Below are positions 17,518 to 26,402 of a stretch of 64,000 nucleotides of DNA, one piece after another. Both the position numbers and the translations under genes were made by a program. Location of the stretch: positions 124,001 to 188,000 of the forward strand of contig NZ_CP150629.1 in assembly GCF_038022665.1 (NCBI RefSeq). Direction: 5' to 3'. The DNA comes from Methanolobus sp. WCC4. Its GTDB lineage: Archaea > Halobacteriota > Methanosarcinia > Methanosarcinales > Methanosarcinaceae. Within the stretch, counting starts at the first letter, position 1. Each line of letters begins with the position of its first letter. The notes beneath the pieces are model-generated. The model had not been told where the DNA came from. It searched no databases and saw only the letters and a program-made list of their open reading frames with translations.

Positions 17518-18321
17518 ATGGTACAAATTCCAACCTTTCCAGATAGTCACCTAGAATCAATGGCAAAATCACTTGGTGAATGTGGTAGTAGAAGTGACAT
17601 TACCCGAATTCTAAATGAATTAAACATTAAAGATGATTCACAAGAAAGTACTAAATGGAGACGACTTTACTGGGTTTTTACAGACTTGCAGAAACAGCAT
17701 AATTGTGCAAATCATATTTTTGGATTCATCCAATCATTGATGAATCCTATCAGATTTGTTGGTCGCAAGGAAGAATTTGAAGAAAATAGAGAGAAACTCA
17801 ATAGTATACTAATTTTTTCAGGCTTTGAGTATGGAGAAGATGGAAATTTCAGAAAATGTAAAAATGCACGCACATTAACTGAAGCTGAAAAAAGACTGAA
17901 AACAATTCAAAGCAAATTTGAAGGAAGAAAAATACATCCCGAAGTTGTAAAATATTGTAGGACAGAGTTATTACAAGACAATTACTTCCATGCTGTTTTT
18001 GAAGCAACTAAAGGATTAGCTCAAAGAATTCGGGACATGTCAGGAATAGAATTAGATGGCGCAGCCCTTATTGACAAAGTGTTTACCATTGAAAGGCCAA
18101 TATTAGCAATTAATTCATTGAGAACAGAAACGGAAAAATCTGAACACAAGGGTTTTGCTCTGCTCTTAAAAGGTTGTTTTGGTGCTATCAGAAACCCATT
18201 AGCCCATGAACCAAAGATTCTTTGGGAAGGAGAAGACGATGCAGCAGATTATCTTTCATTAATTTCACTTTTACATAGAAAGTTAGACAACTGCGTCCCG
18301 ACCAATTTACATAAAAATTGA
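17518..18321 (+). CDS. TIGR02391-family (Ymh/HEPN-like) protein, probable accessory gene
   Basis: 267 aa. The C-terminal half (about 140-260) matches the TIGR02391 pattern: FEATKGLAQRIRDMSG, then GFALLLKGCFGAIRNPLAHE. RNPLAH (about R225-H230) is an R-x4-H motif as in HEPN ribonucleases of toxin and anti-phage systems. The N-terminal half (about 1-130) is helical and unassigned. The gene is clearly more A/T rich, with more A/T-ending codons than its neighbours, and lies beside hairpin-rich non-coding DNA. Horizontal acquisition is likely. No antitoxin or restriction partner is adjacent. An RNase role is inference. Confidence 0.8.
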   Translation: MVQIPTFPDSHLESMAKSLGECGSRSDITRILNELNIKDDSQESTKWRRLYWVFTDLQKQHNCANHIFGFIQSLMNPIRFVGRKEEFEENREKLNSILIFSGFEYGEDGNFRKCKNARTLTEAEKRLKTIQSKFEGRKIHPEVVKYCRTELLQDNYFHAVFEATKGLAQRIRDMSGIELDGAALIDKVFTIERPILAINSLRTETEKSEHKGFALLLKGCFGAIRNPLAHEPKILWEGEDDAADYLSLISLLHRKLDNCVPTNLHKN

Positions 18322-18390
18322 GACAAAAACGCTTAAAAAACCAACCTTTACATTTTTATCCCGGTTCATACATTTAGAGAGTCAGATAGC

Positions 18391-19410
18391 ATGAGAACCA
18401 TAGACTGGAATGACGACTCAAATTCAATTGTAATGATAGACCAGACCCTCCTGCCAATGGAGTACAAGGTCATTGAATGCAAAACGCTTGCCTCCCTCTG
18501 TGAGGCTATCAAGTCCCTGCGTGTGAGGGGAGCTCCTGCCCTTGGTGCAGCCGGTGCCTATGGTGTCGCACTTGCCGCAACCCTCAGCAGTGCAAAGGAC
18601 ATGGAAGGGCTCATCAGGGACCTTGAAGTGGCTGCAAAGACCATCAAGGCAACACGTCCTACGGCGGTCAATCTTGCATGGGGAGTCGACAGGACCATTG
18701 GTGCAATCTCAGATGCATATGACCTTGCCGGCATCAAGGATGTAGTACTCAGTGAGGCAAAGAACATCGCTGATGAGGATGTGGAGACTAACAAGAAGCT
18801 CGGAAAGTACGGAGCAAAACTGCTTGAGGATGGCGACACCGTAATGACACACTGCAATGCCGGAAAGATGGCATGCGTGGACTGGGGAACCGCACTCGGA
18901 GTGATCCGTTCCGCCGTGGAGGCAGGAAAGGACATCAAGGTAATCTCCTGTGAGACAAGACCGCTTAACCAGGGTGGCAGGATAACAACATGGGAACTCA
19001 TGCAGGACAACATCGATGTAACACTTATCTCCGACTCCATGTCAGGACATGTTATGAGCAAGGGTATGGTGGACAAGGTCATCGTAGGTGCTGACAGGAT
19101 AACAGGAGATGCGGTCTTCAACAAGATAGGCACATACACACACTCAGTACTTGCAAGGGAACATGAGATCCCGTTCTTTGTTGCAGCACCGATCTCAACC
19201 TTTGACCCGAACAACTGGGAGGATACCGTCACGATCGAGCAGAGAGATGCGGATGAACTGAGATTCTTCAGGGATGTACAGATAGCACCTGCAGATGTGA
19301 AGGTCTATAACCCTGCATTCGATGCCACCCCAATGGAGAATGTGACCGCTGTAATCACAGAGAAGGGAGTGTTCTATCCACCGTTCCTGCTGGATGAGCT
19401 ACTTGCATGA
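18391..19410 (+). CDS. mtnA: S-methyl-5-thioribose-1-phosphate isomerase (eIF2B-alpha-like)
   Basis: 339 aa. Converts methylthioribose-1-phosphate (or a related 5-deoxyribose-1-phosphate) to the ribulose form in salvage of methylthioadenosine/5'-deoxyadenosine. Family motifs are present: SLRVRGAPALGAAGAYG (about 43-59), THCNAGKMACVDWGTALG (about 151-168, catalytic Cys in HCNAG), SCETRPLNQGGRITTWEL and the Asp of VGADRITGD (about 233-241). It could be mistaken for initiation factor 2B subunits, but the RGAPA and CNAG motifs favour the isomerase. Single gene. Confidence 0.92.
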   Translation: MRTIDWNDDSNSIVMIDQTLLPMEYKVIECKTLASLCEAIKSLRVRGAPALGAAGAYGVALAATLSSAKDMEGLIRDLEVAAKTIKATRPTAVNLAWGVDRTIGAISDAYDLAGIKDVVLSEAKNIADEDVETNKKLGKYGAKLLEDGDTVMTHCNAGKMACVDWGTALGVIRSAVEAGKDIKVISCETRPLNQGGRITTWELMQDNIDVTLISDSMSGHVMSKGMVDKVIVGADRITGDAVFNKIGTYTHSVLAREHEIPFFVAAPISTFDPNNWEDTVTIEQRDADELRFFRDVQIAPADVKVYNPAFDATPMENVTAVITEKGVFYPPFLLDELLA

Positions 19411-19505
19411 AGGCACATCCTTTTAAATAATGAAGGACATGGAAGGGAACAGATAGATTAATCATAACCACCTATAATTGATCAACAATTAAATACGGAG
19501 ATACA

Positions 19506-19685
19506 ATGGCTAAGAAACAATCCAGTGGCGGCGGCTTGATGTCATCTGCCGGCCTTATGCGCTATTATGATGCAGATAAAAGAGCAATACACGTAGACCC
19601 TAAGACCGTAATGGCCGTCGGTGTCGTTATAGGGCTCGTAATTCTCATACTTGATGCAAACTTCGGAATGTGGCCTGTAGTATAA
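19506..19685 (+). CDS. secG: Preprotein translocase subunit SecG (Sec61-beta)
   Basis: 59-aa protein of the archaeal SecYEG channel. Polar Gly/Ser-rich N-terminus ([18 protein letters not shown]), the conserved stretch [18 protein letters not shown], then a single transmembrane helix (about 36-52). This is the classic Sec61-beta pattern. It stands alone between mtnA and srp19. The encoded stop lies in a small hairpin followed by a T-tract. Confidence 0.95.
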   Translation: MAKKQSSGGGLMSSAGLMRYYDADKRAIHVDPKTVMAVGVVIGLVILILDANFGMWPVV

Positions 19686-19716
19686 ACTACTGTCACATTA
19701 CATCATTCTTTTTTTA
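19677..19716 (+). terminator. Weak hairpin over the secG stop and downstream T-tract
   Basis: GTAGT-ATAA-ACTAC (19677-19690) puts the TAA stop in the loop. TTCTTTTTTT follows about 16 nt later. Confidence 0.45.
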
Positions 19717-19756
19717 CGATATTTTTAGGATCAGATTATATTTAAGAGATGGAATC

Positions 19757-19802
19757 AAAAAAGAATAGTGTGAACTATCAGGAACGCATTTCCTTGATAG
19801 TT
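19757..19802 (-). terminator. Strong terminator overlapping the srp19 stop
   Basis: On the minus strand AACTATCAAGGAA pairs with TTCCTGATAGTT (12 bp, one bulged A) around a short loop. The TGA stop lies in the 3' arm, and TTCTTTTTT follows about 10 nt later. Confidence 0.75.
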
Positions 19803-20089
19803 GCGCAGATCCTTCTGCAATGATGGGTCTTTGGTGCACTATTATCAATAAGCACTCTGCCTTTGTCCTCCCACCAGCTACGAGGATATGCCTTGTCCGC
19901 TTCTACCTCAGGATTCAGCCCAAGCTTTTGTGCTGCCATATTGATCTCTTTGATAGTCGGGGACTCCACAGAGGTCCTTCTGGAAACGATACGACCATGT
20001 TTTCTGGATTTGGTCTTATCGATATATGCAGGCCAGATGACCAGTTTACCCCTGTCTTTCATCATCATGGGTCTATCAATAGACCTCAT
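19778..20089 (-). CDS. srp19: Signal recognition particle 19 kDa protein
   Basis: Binds SRP RNA and primes it for SRP54. 103 aa as given. The conserved SRP19 core is visible: GKLVIWPAYIDKTKSRKHGR, then IKEINMAAQKLGLNPEVE and KAYPRSWWEDKGRVLID. The last Met of the Met-Met-Met cluster at 20062 (giving 94 aa, MKDRGKLV) may be the true start, because homologues usually begin near that point. Neither start has a well-placed ribosome site. Single gene on the minus strand with a strong terminator. Confidence 0.92.
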   Translation of the reverse strand: MRSIDRPMMMKDRGKLVIWPAYIDKTKSRKHGRIVSRRTSVESPTIKEINMAAQKLGLNPEVEADKAYPRSWWEDKGRVLIDNSAPKTHHCRRICATIKEMRS

Positions 20090-20215
20090 TTAATTTAAAT
20101 TTGCCCTGAGACTAAGAGAAAAATATTGGTAATACCCAAATGACACACTGCTTTTTTATCCATCTGACAATTTGGGCCAGGAATGAGTATCACACGCAGG
20201 AACATAGATAGTTCG

Positions 20216-21007
20216 TCAGATCATTCGAATTAATTCGGCCTGCCCGATAGGTGGAATGCTTCTGGCCAATGCAGGACCAAAGAAAACCCTGACGTTCATC
20301 CCTTCTTTTAAGTTCTTTGCGTCAAAAAGACCTCCGTTAGGGTCAACTATTACAGTTTCCTCAGATATCACGAATTTAATTCCTTTTGTATAACCTAAGT
20401 TACTTATTTCCTCACTTTCAAGCAGGATGATCGGATATGAATCTCCATCTTCGAGAGAAGATATGGTCCCATTAACAATGTTAAGGGATTCAGAGCTTTC
20501 ATTGTTGTCTGTGGACCCCTCTGCTTTAGCAAATAACATCCTGCCATCATTATCCCCTATACCAAGGACAAGCTGTTCATCATCCATTGTAACAGTAGTC
20601 ACACTGCTTAACAGAGAAAGATATTGAACATCCAGTGATTCAGAACCACAGTATGCAAGTGTCATTGGTCCCGGCAATAATGCAAGATCACTACCTTCCA
20701 GTGTGTAGCTTCCACTTCCAACGTTGCAGTCTGCTTTGATCGAATATGTTCCATCTGCTTCGAAGACAAGTGTGTAGTTCTCCTGATCAGGAACTACGGA
20801 TTGGCTGGCAGGTTCGGTTTCGATAAGTCCAGACCATTGCCATTCAACATCAGTGATATCGCTTATGGAAATATTCTCAATTTCCATTTCTTCGTTTCCC
20901 ATATCTTCCTTATCATCAACAGTTTCAGTACAGCCTGATACTAAAAGAGTGACTGTGATAAAAGTGAATATGATAAGTAAAGCCAGTATTTTCCTTATAG
21001 TTTGCAT
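20216..21007 (-). CDS. META-domain lipoprotein
   Basis: 263 aa. Lipoprotein signal peptide with lipobox LVSGC (C26), then an acidic linker. A META/HslJ-like domain (about 50-165) carries DVEWQWSGLIE, VFEADGTYSIKADCNVGSGSY and MTLAYCGSESLDVQYLSLL. A C-terminal beta-rich segment (about 175-263) reads KGIKFVISEETVIVDPNGGLF and could be an OB-like domain. Anchored outside the cell. No biochemical role is known. Not obviously co-transcribed with its neighbours. Confidence 0.85.
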   Translation of the reverse strand: MQTIRKILALLIIFTFITVTLLVSGCTETVDDKEDMGNEEMEIENISISDITDVEWQWSGLIETEPASQSVVPDQENYTLVFEADGTYSIKADCNVGSGSYTLEGSDLALLPGPMTLAYCGSESLDVQYLSLLSSVTTVTMDDEQLVLGIGDNDGRMLFAKAEGSTDNNESSESLNIVNGTISSLEDGDSYPIILLESEEISNLGYTKGIKFVISEETVIVDPNGGLFDAKNLKEGMNVRVFFGPALARSIPPIGQAELIRMI

Positions 21008-21120
21008 CGGTTATTACTCCTTGAACTCACTAGAGCATGCTACTATTTAGGCACTTTCTAAACTTCAAGCCAATTTGAAGTCTTCGTGTATCATTTAAAA
21101 CCGCATCATTGGAAGGTTTT

Positions 21121-21154
21121 TGAAAAAATGAAAGACTCACATTAAGAGTCTTTC
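21121..21154 (-). terminator. Terminator overlapping the hcp stop codon
   Basis: A perfect 9-bp stem GAAAGACTC / GAGTCTTTC with loop TTAATGT on the minus strand is followed by ATTTTTTC. The TGA stop straddles the loop and the 3' arm. Confidence 0.8.
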
Positions 21155-22759
21155 CATATCTTCCTCGACAGTGGTGTTCGGTGTGATATTGAACTTCTCC
21201 ACCAATACCTTGAGGACATTCGGCGAGACAAAGGCCGGTAGCTTTGGACCAAGTGTAATATTCTGTATCTCAAGCCTCAGCAGGGTAAGTAACACAAGGA
21301 CTGCCTTCTGTTCATACCATGCGATATTGTACGAAATAGGTGCCTCATTAACATCTGTAAATCCAAGTCTTGACATAAGTCCCTGTGCAATAACGACAAG
21401 AGAGAATGAATCATTACACTGCCCTGCATCAAGCACCCTCGGGATCCCGTCAATATCTCCAAGGCCGAGTTTATTGTAACGATATTTTGCACATCCGGCA
21501 GTAAGGATCACAGTATCTTTGGGCAATGCCTCTGCAAAATCCGTGTAGTACTGCCTGTCCTTCTGGCGTCCGTCACAGCCTGCCATGACAATGAACTTCT
21601 TTATCTTCCCGGTCTTTACAGCATCGACTATCTTGTCTGCATTTGATAACACAGAGTTGTAAGCAAAACCACCCATGATGCTACCTTCTTCCAGTTGTAC
21701 AGGAGGCGCACAGCTCTTTGCCTGTTCGATGAGAGCGGAGAAGTCCTTCTGTCCATCCTCAGCTACAATATGTGTGGCACCATCATAACCTACAGAACCA
21801 GTAGTGTATAACCTGTTAATGTAGCTCTGCCTTGGAGGAACTATACAATTGCTTGTCAGTAATATTGGTCCGTTGAAACTCTCGAATTCCTGCTTCTGAT
21901 GCCACCATGAACCGCCATAGTTACCTACCAGGTGTTCATATTTCTTAAATTCAGGATATGAGTTTGCAGGCAGCATCTCACCATGTGTGTAGACATCCAC
22001 ACCGGTCCCTTCGGCCTGGTCCAGTAGTTGTTTCAGGTCCTTCAGGTCATGACCGCTTACGAGAATTCCAGGATTTCCCCTTGTTCCGATATTGACCCGT
22101 GTGGGTTCAGGATTCCCGAATGCAGCGGTGTTCACCCTATCAAGGTCCGCCATTACATCAAAACCCTTTTCCCCGCACTTCAGGACCAATGAGATTAGAT
22201 CCTTATCTGTCAGGCTGTCATCTGTGGTTGCTATCAGTCCTTCTTCTACAAATGAATTGACCTTCTTATTGGAATTTCCAAGCATCATAGCATGATGTCC
22301 ATATGCTGCAATTCCTTTGATACCAAAGATCAACAGTTCTCTCAGTGACCGGATATCTTCATCCTCTGTTGCAAGTATACCTGTATCCCTGCCCCTGAGG
22401 TTTTCTGGACTCACAGTTGCTATCTCTGGCAGGTCACTCTCGTCAAGTGCATTGTTATCCAGAAGTTTCTGTCGGATCTCATTCTGAAGTTCGAATGCCC
22501 TGTCAATGCGGTCCTGAATTCCGCTCGCTCTGAAATCGGTATTTGTGATGGTTGAGAACAGTGCATCAAGCATGAAGTCATCCGTGCTATTCTCAGAAAT
22601 GTTTGCCTTTCTTGCTTTCTGGTTGTAGAAGGCAATGCTCTTAAGCACATAGATAAGATCATCCTGAAGGTCTGCAACCTCACCTTTCTTACCACACATG
22701 CCATTCTTTGTGCAGCCTTCCCCGTTCATTGTTTCTTCACACTGGTAGCAGAACATCTT
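21137..22759 (-). CDS. hcp: Hydroxylamine reductase / hybrid-cluster protein
   Basis: 540 aa from ATG 22759. Hybrid-cluster protein that reduces NO or hydroxylamine, a nitrosative-stress enzyme. The N-terminal Fe-S ligands are in [16 protein letters not shown] and MCGKKGE. Hybrid-cluster ligands are seen in [52 protein letters not shown] and [10 protein letters not shown]. The start at 22759 is chosen because GGGTGA lies 5 nt upstream and the CYQC motif then begins at residue 3. Longer in-frame starts run into the divergent promoter. Single gene with a strong terminator. Confidence 0.93.
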   Translation of the reverse strand, partial: KMFCYQCEETMNGEGCTKNGMCGKKGEVADLQDDLIYVLKSIAFYNQKARKANISENSTDDFMLDALFSTITNTDFRASGIQDRIDRAFELQNEIRQKLLDNNALDESDLPEIATVSPENLRGRDTGILATEDEDIRSLRELLIFGIKGIAAYGHHAMMLGNSNKKVNSFVEEGLIATTDDSLTDKDLISLVLKCGEKGFDVMADLDRVNTAAFGNPEPTRVNIGTRGNPGILVSGHDLKDLKQLLDQAEGTGVDVYTHGEMLPANSYPEFKKYEHLVGNYGGSWWHQKQEFESFNGPILLTSNCIVPPRQSYINRLYTTGSVGYDGATHIVAEDGQKDFSALIEQAKSCAPPVQLEEGSIMGGFAYNSVLSNADKIVDAVKTGKIKKFIVMAGCDGRQKDRQYYTDFAEALPKDTVILTAGCAKYRYNKLGLGDIDGIPRVLDAGQCNDSFSLVVIAQGLMSRLGFTDVNEAPISYNIAWYEQKAVLVLLTLLRLEIQNITLGPKLPAFVSPNVLKVLVEKFNITPNTTVEEDMERLLM

Positions 22760-22864
22760 GTCACCCATATTCAGGTATGATGTGCAGGTATATCTAGTTA
22801 CTTTGTCCGGGAGCAAACGGAAGAATGGATAAAATATAAGTACACTGGATACCGCCTTGTACCC
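22760..22864. promoter_or_regulatory. Divergent promoter region hcp / CxxC protein
   Basis: A 105-bp gap separates two divergent starts. TATA-like elements are ATAAAATATAAG (22829-22840) toward the plus strand and, on the minus strand, ACTAGATATACC near 22790-22801. No operator was recognised. Confidence 0.4.
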
Positions 22865-23140
22865 ATGATAGACGTACCACGAGAAATAAAGGTCGAGTCT
22901 GAAGTAAAGGATTTCATACTCAAAGCAAAAAAGGACTTCCGCCTTTGCACCACCTGCGGAGGACCCGCAATACTGCCAGTAGATATGAGCGTGCCAAAGG
23001 ATTCCGACATAAAAGTGAGGATAGGGGATAATACATTACACGTGTCAAAGGTCCAGGCGAGATATATCAGGCAGGTAGATATGAGAATGCTTCTCGGATA
23101 TCTGAACTACTGCCAGAGGAACGGTATTGAAGAATACTGA
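22865..23140 (+). CDS. Conserved small protein with CxxC motif, unknown function
   Basis: 91 aa, not recognised. It has one CTTCGGP motif (C38, C41) that could bind metal or act in redox chemistry, and a basic C-terminal helix region ([20 protein letters not shown]). No signal peptide or membrane segment. It starts 105 bp from hcp on the opposite strand, which hints at shared control but does not prove it. Codon use is like the neighbours. Confidence 0.7.
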   Translation: MIDVPREIKVESEVKDFILKAKKDFRLCTTCGGPAILPVDMSVPKDSDIKVRIGDNTLHVSKVQARYIRQVDMRMLLGYLNYCQRNGIEEY

Positions 23141-23176
23141 TATCGTATCCTTTTTCCCGTCCGGTTGAGCAGCTGA

Positions 23177-23653
23177 TCACTGATACTCTTCATCCAGTGA
23201 TTCATTTATATTCCTGAGCACTTCGGCAACGAGCATCTGGACCTCTGTTGCATGCTCTTCAGGGATCTCACTTCCTTCCGTATCCATGAGCTTTTTGATA
23301 TCGATGACCATCTTGTGGATCATGGATATCATCTCTTCCTGAGTTATAAGACCCGCATAGTAGGCATAAAAGAAAGTGGTGCCACTGCGCTGGACCTTCT
23401 TCTTGAAGGATGCCCTTGCATTTGAGACCTCCTGTCTTGAATACTTCTCATCCATGAACGGAACGAGTTCCGGAAGGTTCTCACCTATCCATGTCATCTC
23501 GGAGTGGTCGGACAGGTTCTTGAAGTCAGCACACATCCGTGAAACCACCCATTCCCTGGCTGTAAGATGCGTGGTCTCCTTCAAAAAACGAGTTACATCG
23601 GAGTAACTCTTATTGTCCATTTTCTTGAATTTCTGATACTTGTTCATCGCCAT
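23177..23653 (-). CDS. Archaeal conserved protein, DUF5806-like
   Basis: 158 aa, helical and soluble. The stretches KYQKFKKMDNKSYSDVTRFL, THLTAREWVVSRMCADF, TWIGENLPELVPFM and FKKKVQRSGTTFFYAYYAGL resemble the archaeal DUF5806 family known from haloarchaea and methanogens, by memory and not by search. Function unknown. The start is either of two Met codons (23653 or 23647). It is convergent with the CxxC gene on its left. Confidence 0.75.
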   Translation of the reverse strand: MAMNKYQKFKKMDNKSYSDVTRFLKETTHLTAREWVVSRMCADFKNLSDHSEMTWIGENLPELVPFMDEKYSRQEVSNARASFKKKVQRSGTTFFYAYYAGLITQEEMISMIHKMVIDIKKLMDTEGSEIPEEHATEVQMLVAEVLRNINESLDEEYQ

Positions 23654-23813
23654 TCACCCATTGTCAGACTGACACATAGATAGTATTGCAACCAATGTAT
23701 TACATAGTTGTCCTTCAAAATATATAATTATAACCAAACAGAACAAAAATAAAAAATATTGAATGTATATAAAAATATAGATCAAATTGGGAGAAAAACT
23801 ATCGTTCAGTGCA

Positions 23814-24626
23814 TCAACAGGTTCCAAGTGCCTTTTTCATTATCTCTTTTCCTGAACGCACATCCCCAATGGAGAATACTTCCATGTTGAAGATGCCTTT
23901 GTAACCCTTCAGCTCATTAAGCACGGTATAATCAACCTTTCCTGCACCCGGTGCGAGATGTTCATCCCCGTCATACTCATTCGTCCAGACACCACCATTG
24001 TCATGTACATGCACGTGAACAACATGGGGTGCAAGCGTCTTTGCGAACTCACGGAGCTTCGTGCTGTCACCGCCACATGTAAGGTTCGCGTGACCTATGT
24101 CGAATGTAGCACCCAGATTGTCTGAATTCACCTCTTCAACCGCCCTTATAAGTTCATTGACCTCGCAGCACATGTTACCTGTTGAAGTTCCTTCCTTGTT
24201 CTCAAGTCCCAGCATCACACCACTGTCCTCTGCATCTGCAGCAAGGACCTTAAGATTAGAGACCATCCTGTCAAAACATGCTTCGTGATTCTCATCGAAC
24301 CTTCCGGGATGCAGGACTATAGCATTCGAACCAAGCTCAGACGCCAGTTCTATGGATTCGCGGATAAGACGGAACTCCCTTTCACCCATGCTGGCAGTAT
24401 CCACTACCACATCCTTCGGATAGGTGGGAACATCTGCAAAATAAGGAGCATGAAGTGAAGTGTTAAGGTCGAATGTCGAAAGCTCATCAAGTATAGCAGC
24501 CAGGATATCCTTCTGGAGGACCGAATCCCTGTAAACCCCGAGTTTTGGCATGTAAAGTTCAACAGAGTCCAGTTCAGAGGCTATCTCGGACAGACTTCCT
24601 GCAAAGGATGAAGCACCTAATATCAT
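23814..24626 (-). CDS. Xylose-isomerase-like TIM-barrel protein
   Basis: 270 aa from ATG 24626 (MILGASSFAG). AP endonuclease 2/sugar-phosphate isomerase-epimerase fold. Typical strands and metal ligands are visible: SVELYMP, TSLHAPYFADVPT, NAIVLHPGRFDENH, LGLENKEG (Glu), TFDIGHANLTCG (Asp/His), VVHVHVHDNGG and a terminal NMEVFS (Glu). Substrate unknown. A longer in-frame start at 24695 would add 23 atypical residues running toward the divergent promoter, so it is not used. Confidence 0.85.
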   Translation of the reverse strand: MILGASSFAGSLSEIASELDSVELYMPKLGVYRDSVLQKDILAAILDELSTFDLNTSLHAPYFADVPTYPKDVVVDTASMGEREFRLIRESIELASELGSNAIVLHPGRFDENHEACFDRMVSNLKVLAADAEDSGVMLGLENKEGTSTGNMCCEVNELIRAVEEVNSDNLGATFDIGHANLTCGGDSTKLREFAKTLAPHVVHVHVHDNGGVWTNEYDGDEHLAPGAGKVDYTVLNELKGYKGIFNMEVFSIGDVRSGKEIMKKALGTC

Positions 24627-24730
24627 ACTTAGATGGAAATGATAGTAATAGATAAGATCTTTGCTTTTTTGTTTTCTGGTAATTCCAATAACCAAAATAC
24701 TTATCTAAATTAAAGAGCACCAGCAAAGCG

Positions 24731-25762
24731 ATGAAACTTTATGCTCCCCACGTGGGACACCTTGAGGGACTGGAGGAGCTGCTTACCGGTTCCAGCGATA
24801 TCTACGGCATCTACATGGCTGGTACACCGGACTATGTAGGCACCGGAAGGACGAATCTCAGTGCGCCCGGACTTGAGGAGATAGCCGAGCAGACCGAATA
24901 CGCACATGAGAAAGGCGTGAAGATGGAAGTCGTCCTGAACAGTTCATGCATGGGTGGACAGCATCTCACAGCGGAAGGGTACAACAGGATCAACTGGTAT
25001 TTCAATCAGCTAAATAACATAGGAATAGATTCCATAACAGTTGCAGAGCCTTATTTTGTAGAGATGCTGGCAAAGGACTTCGACATGGAGGTCGTTGTTT
25101 CCGTTCTTTCCTTCGTGGATTCCCCACAGAAGGCCGAGTTCTATGAAGCACTCGGTGCAGATACTATAGTAATAGATCCCGTGATCAACCGTGACTTCGA
25201 TAAACTTGAAGCCATAAGGGATTCAGTATCAACCGACCTGAAACTGCTTGTGAATGAAGGATGTCTCTATCAGTGCCCCTTAAGGTATGCACACTTCAAT
25301 TTCTTCTCCCACTCAAATGGCCCGGGACCAAAACTCAACGTGTTGGATGACTACTACTATTATAAGTGTCTCTCACTGAGGATAAAGGATCCACAGCAAC
25401 TCATCAAATCCCCATGGATAAGGCCGGAAGACCTTAAGGAATACAGGCACATCACCGATATCTTCAAGATAGGAGGAAGAACGCACTTCCCTAACTGGAT
25501 ACTAAACAATGTGCAGGCATATGCCAATGAGTCATACGATGGTAACCTTATGGACCTTCTTGACTGTCCCCGTGACATAAGGGACCTGTTCTATATACCT
25601 AACAAGGAACTAGATGGCGCCCTTTCACAGTGGAAGCAATGTAGCAAGACATGCAACAGATGCGGATACTGCAAGAGGCTTGCAGAGAAGATAATAAATG
25701 TCTACACGACAGAAGATGGCGAAAATGTGCTCAAGCCCCTTAAGATAGAAGGAGGACAATAA
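24731..25762 (+). CDS. Peptidase U32 family protein
   Basis: 343 aa. U32-type TIM barrel with conserved cysteines: VNEGCLYQCPLRYAHFNFFSH (about 175-195) and the C-terminal cluster CSKTCNRCGYCKRLAEKI (about 301-318). Well-studied U32 proteins (UbiU/V, RlhA, TrhP) bind Fe-S clusters and act in hydroxylation reactions, so the peptidase name may mislead. A Cys-cluster role is likely here too. Its TAATG overlap with the next gene shows tight coupling to a small Cys-rich partner. Confidence 0.88.
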   Translation: MKLYAPHVGHLEGLEELLTGSSDIYGIYMAGTPDYVGTGRTNLSAPGLEEIAEQTEYAHEKGVKMEVVLNSSCMGGQHLTAEGYNRINWYFNQLNNIGIDSITVAEPYFVEMLAKDFDMEVVVSVLSFVDSPQKAEFYEALGADTIVIDPVINRDFDKLEAIRDSVSTDLKLLVNEGCLYQCPLRYAHFNFFSHSNGPGPKLNVLDDYYYYKCLSLRIKDPQQLIKSPWIRPEDLKEYRHITDIFKIGGRTHFPNWILNNVQAYANESYDGNLMDLLDCPRDIRDLFYIPNKELDGALSQWKQCSKTCNRCGYCKRLAEKIINVYTTEDGENVLKPLKIEGGQ

Positions 25763-26148
25763 TGACGATAACAGAAACATTAGCAAAGAACCGCGGTGAC
25801 CTTGAGAACAAACTAAGGAACCTGCTCGCAAAACCGGTCTTCCTCATCGAGCTTGATGCTTTTGCACTTCCATGCGGATGTAATGGAGTTACCATAAACA
25901 CCAGAGGGGTACAGTATGATGATATCGAGATATTCGAGGAACATGTCACCAAACATCTGAAAGAGACATCTGAGAACCTTGAAGTAGAACCATCATTCCT
26001 CTTTGCAAGGCTTGTGCCAGGCACGGCAGAAGTGGCTTCCCTGAACAGCAGATCACTTTGTAACAGATGTTATATGGATTTTGCCAGAGGTAGCGGCAAG
26101 CAGCCAAGGCCGGACATATATATACTTAACTTTGAACGCAGAGAATAG
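25762..26148 (+). CDS. Small cysteine-containing partner of the U32 protein, unknown function
   Basis: 128 aa, not recognised. Contains ALPCGCNGVTINTRGVQY (about 35-52) and SLCNRCYMDFARG (about 98-110), four to five cysteines that could form a metal or Fe-S site. No signal peptide or membrane segment. ATG 25762 shares its A with the TAA of the U32 gene, so the two products are probably made together and may form a complex. The TAG stop sits in the loop of the terminator hairpin. Confidence 0.75.
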   Translation: MTITETLAKNRGDLENKLRNLLAKPVFLIELDAFALPCGCNGVTINTRGVQYDDIEIFEEHVTKHLKETSENLEVEPSFLFARLVPGTAEVASLNSRSLCNRCYMDFARGSGKQPRPDIYILNFERRE

Positions 26149-26172
26149 ACCTCTGTATCTTCAATATTTTTT
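26139..26172 (+). terminator. Hairpin over the stop of the U32 operon plus T-tract
   Basis: CAGAG / CTCTG (5 bp) enclose AATAGAC, which contains the TAG stop. ATTTTTT follows about 11 nt later (26166-26172). Confidence 0.55.
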
Positions 26173-26402
26173 GAAATATATATTTTTAACGTTTATCGCT
26201 TCCGATATTTTTCCTACTGCATGGGTTAAAAAACAACCCTTTTGACAGGATTCATTCGAAAGCTTTAAGAAGTATTTAATATAATCCAAACCACCTTACG
26301 TTAGTTTACGCCATAGCAATTATGACAGAATATTCAAAAGATAATCTGTTGTGATCTTGGCATATCTACACTAATTTATAATACAAAAAGGAGGAAATCT
26401 GA
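26160..26402 (+). promoter_or_regulatory. mtr operon promoter and leader region
   Basis: Three TATA-like elements are present: AATATATATTTTT (about 26173-26186), ATTTAATATAAT (about 26274-26285) and TTTATAATAC (about 26374-26383). A small hairpin GGGTT/AACCC lies at 26224-26240. AAAGGAGG (26387-26394) is the mtrE ribosome site, 8 nt before ATG. If the first box is used the leader is about 200 nt. Which box is used cannot be decided here. Confidence 0.55.

Noticed and set aside
17518-18321. Complete toxin-antitoxin or restriction system around the HEPN gene
   Set aside because: Flanking genes (HD protein, mtnA) are core metabolism, and no antitoxin, methyltransferase or transposase is seen.
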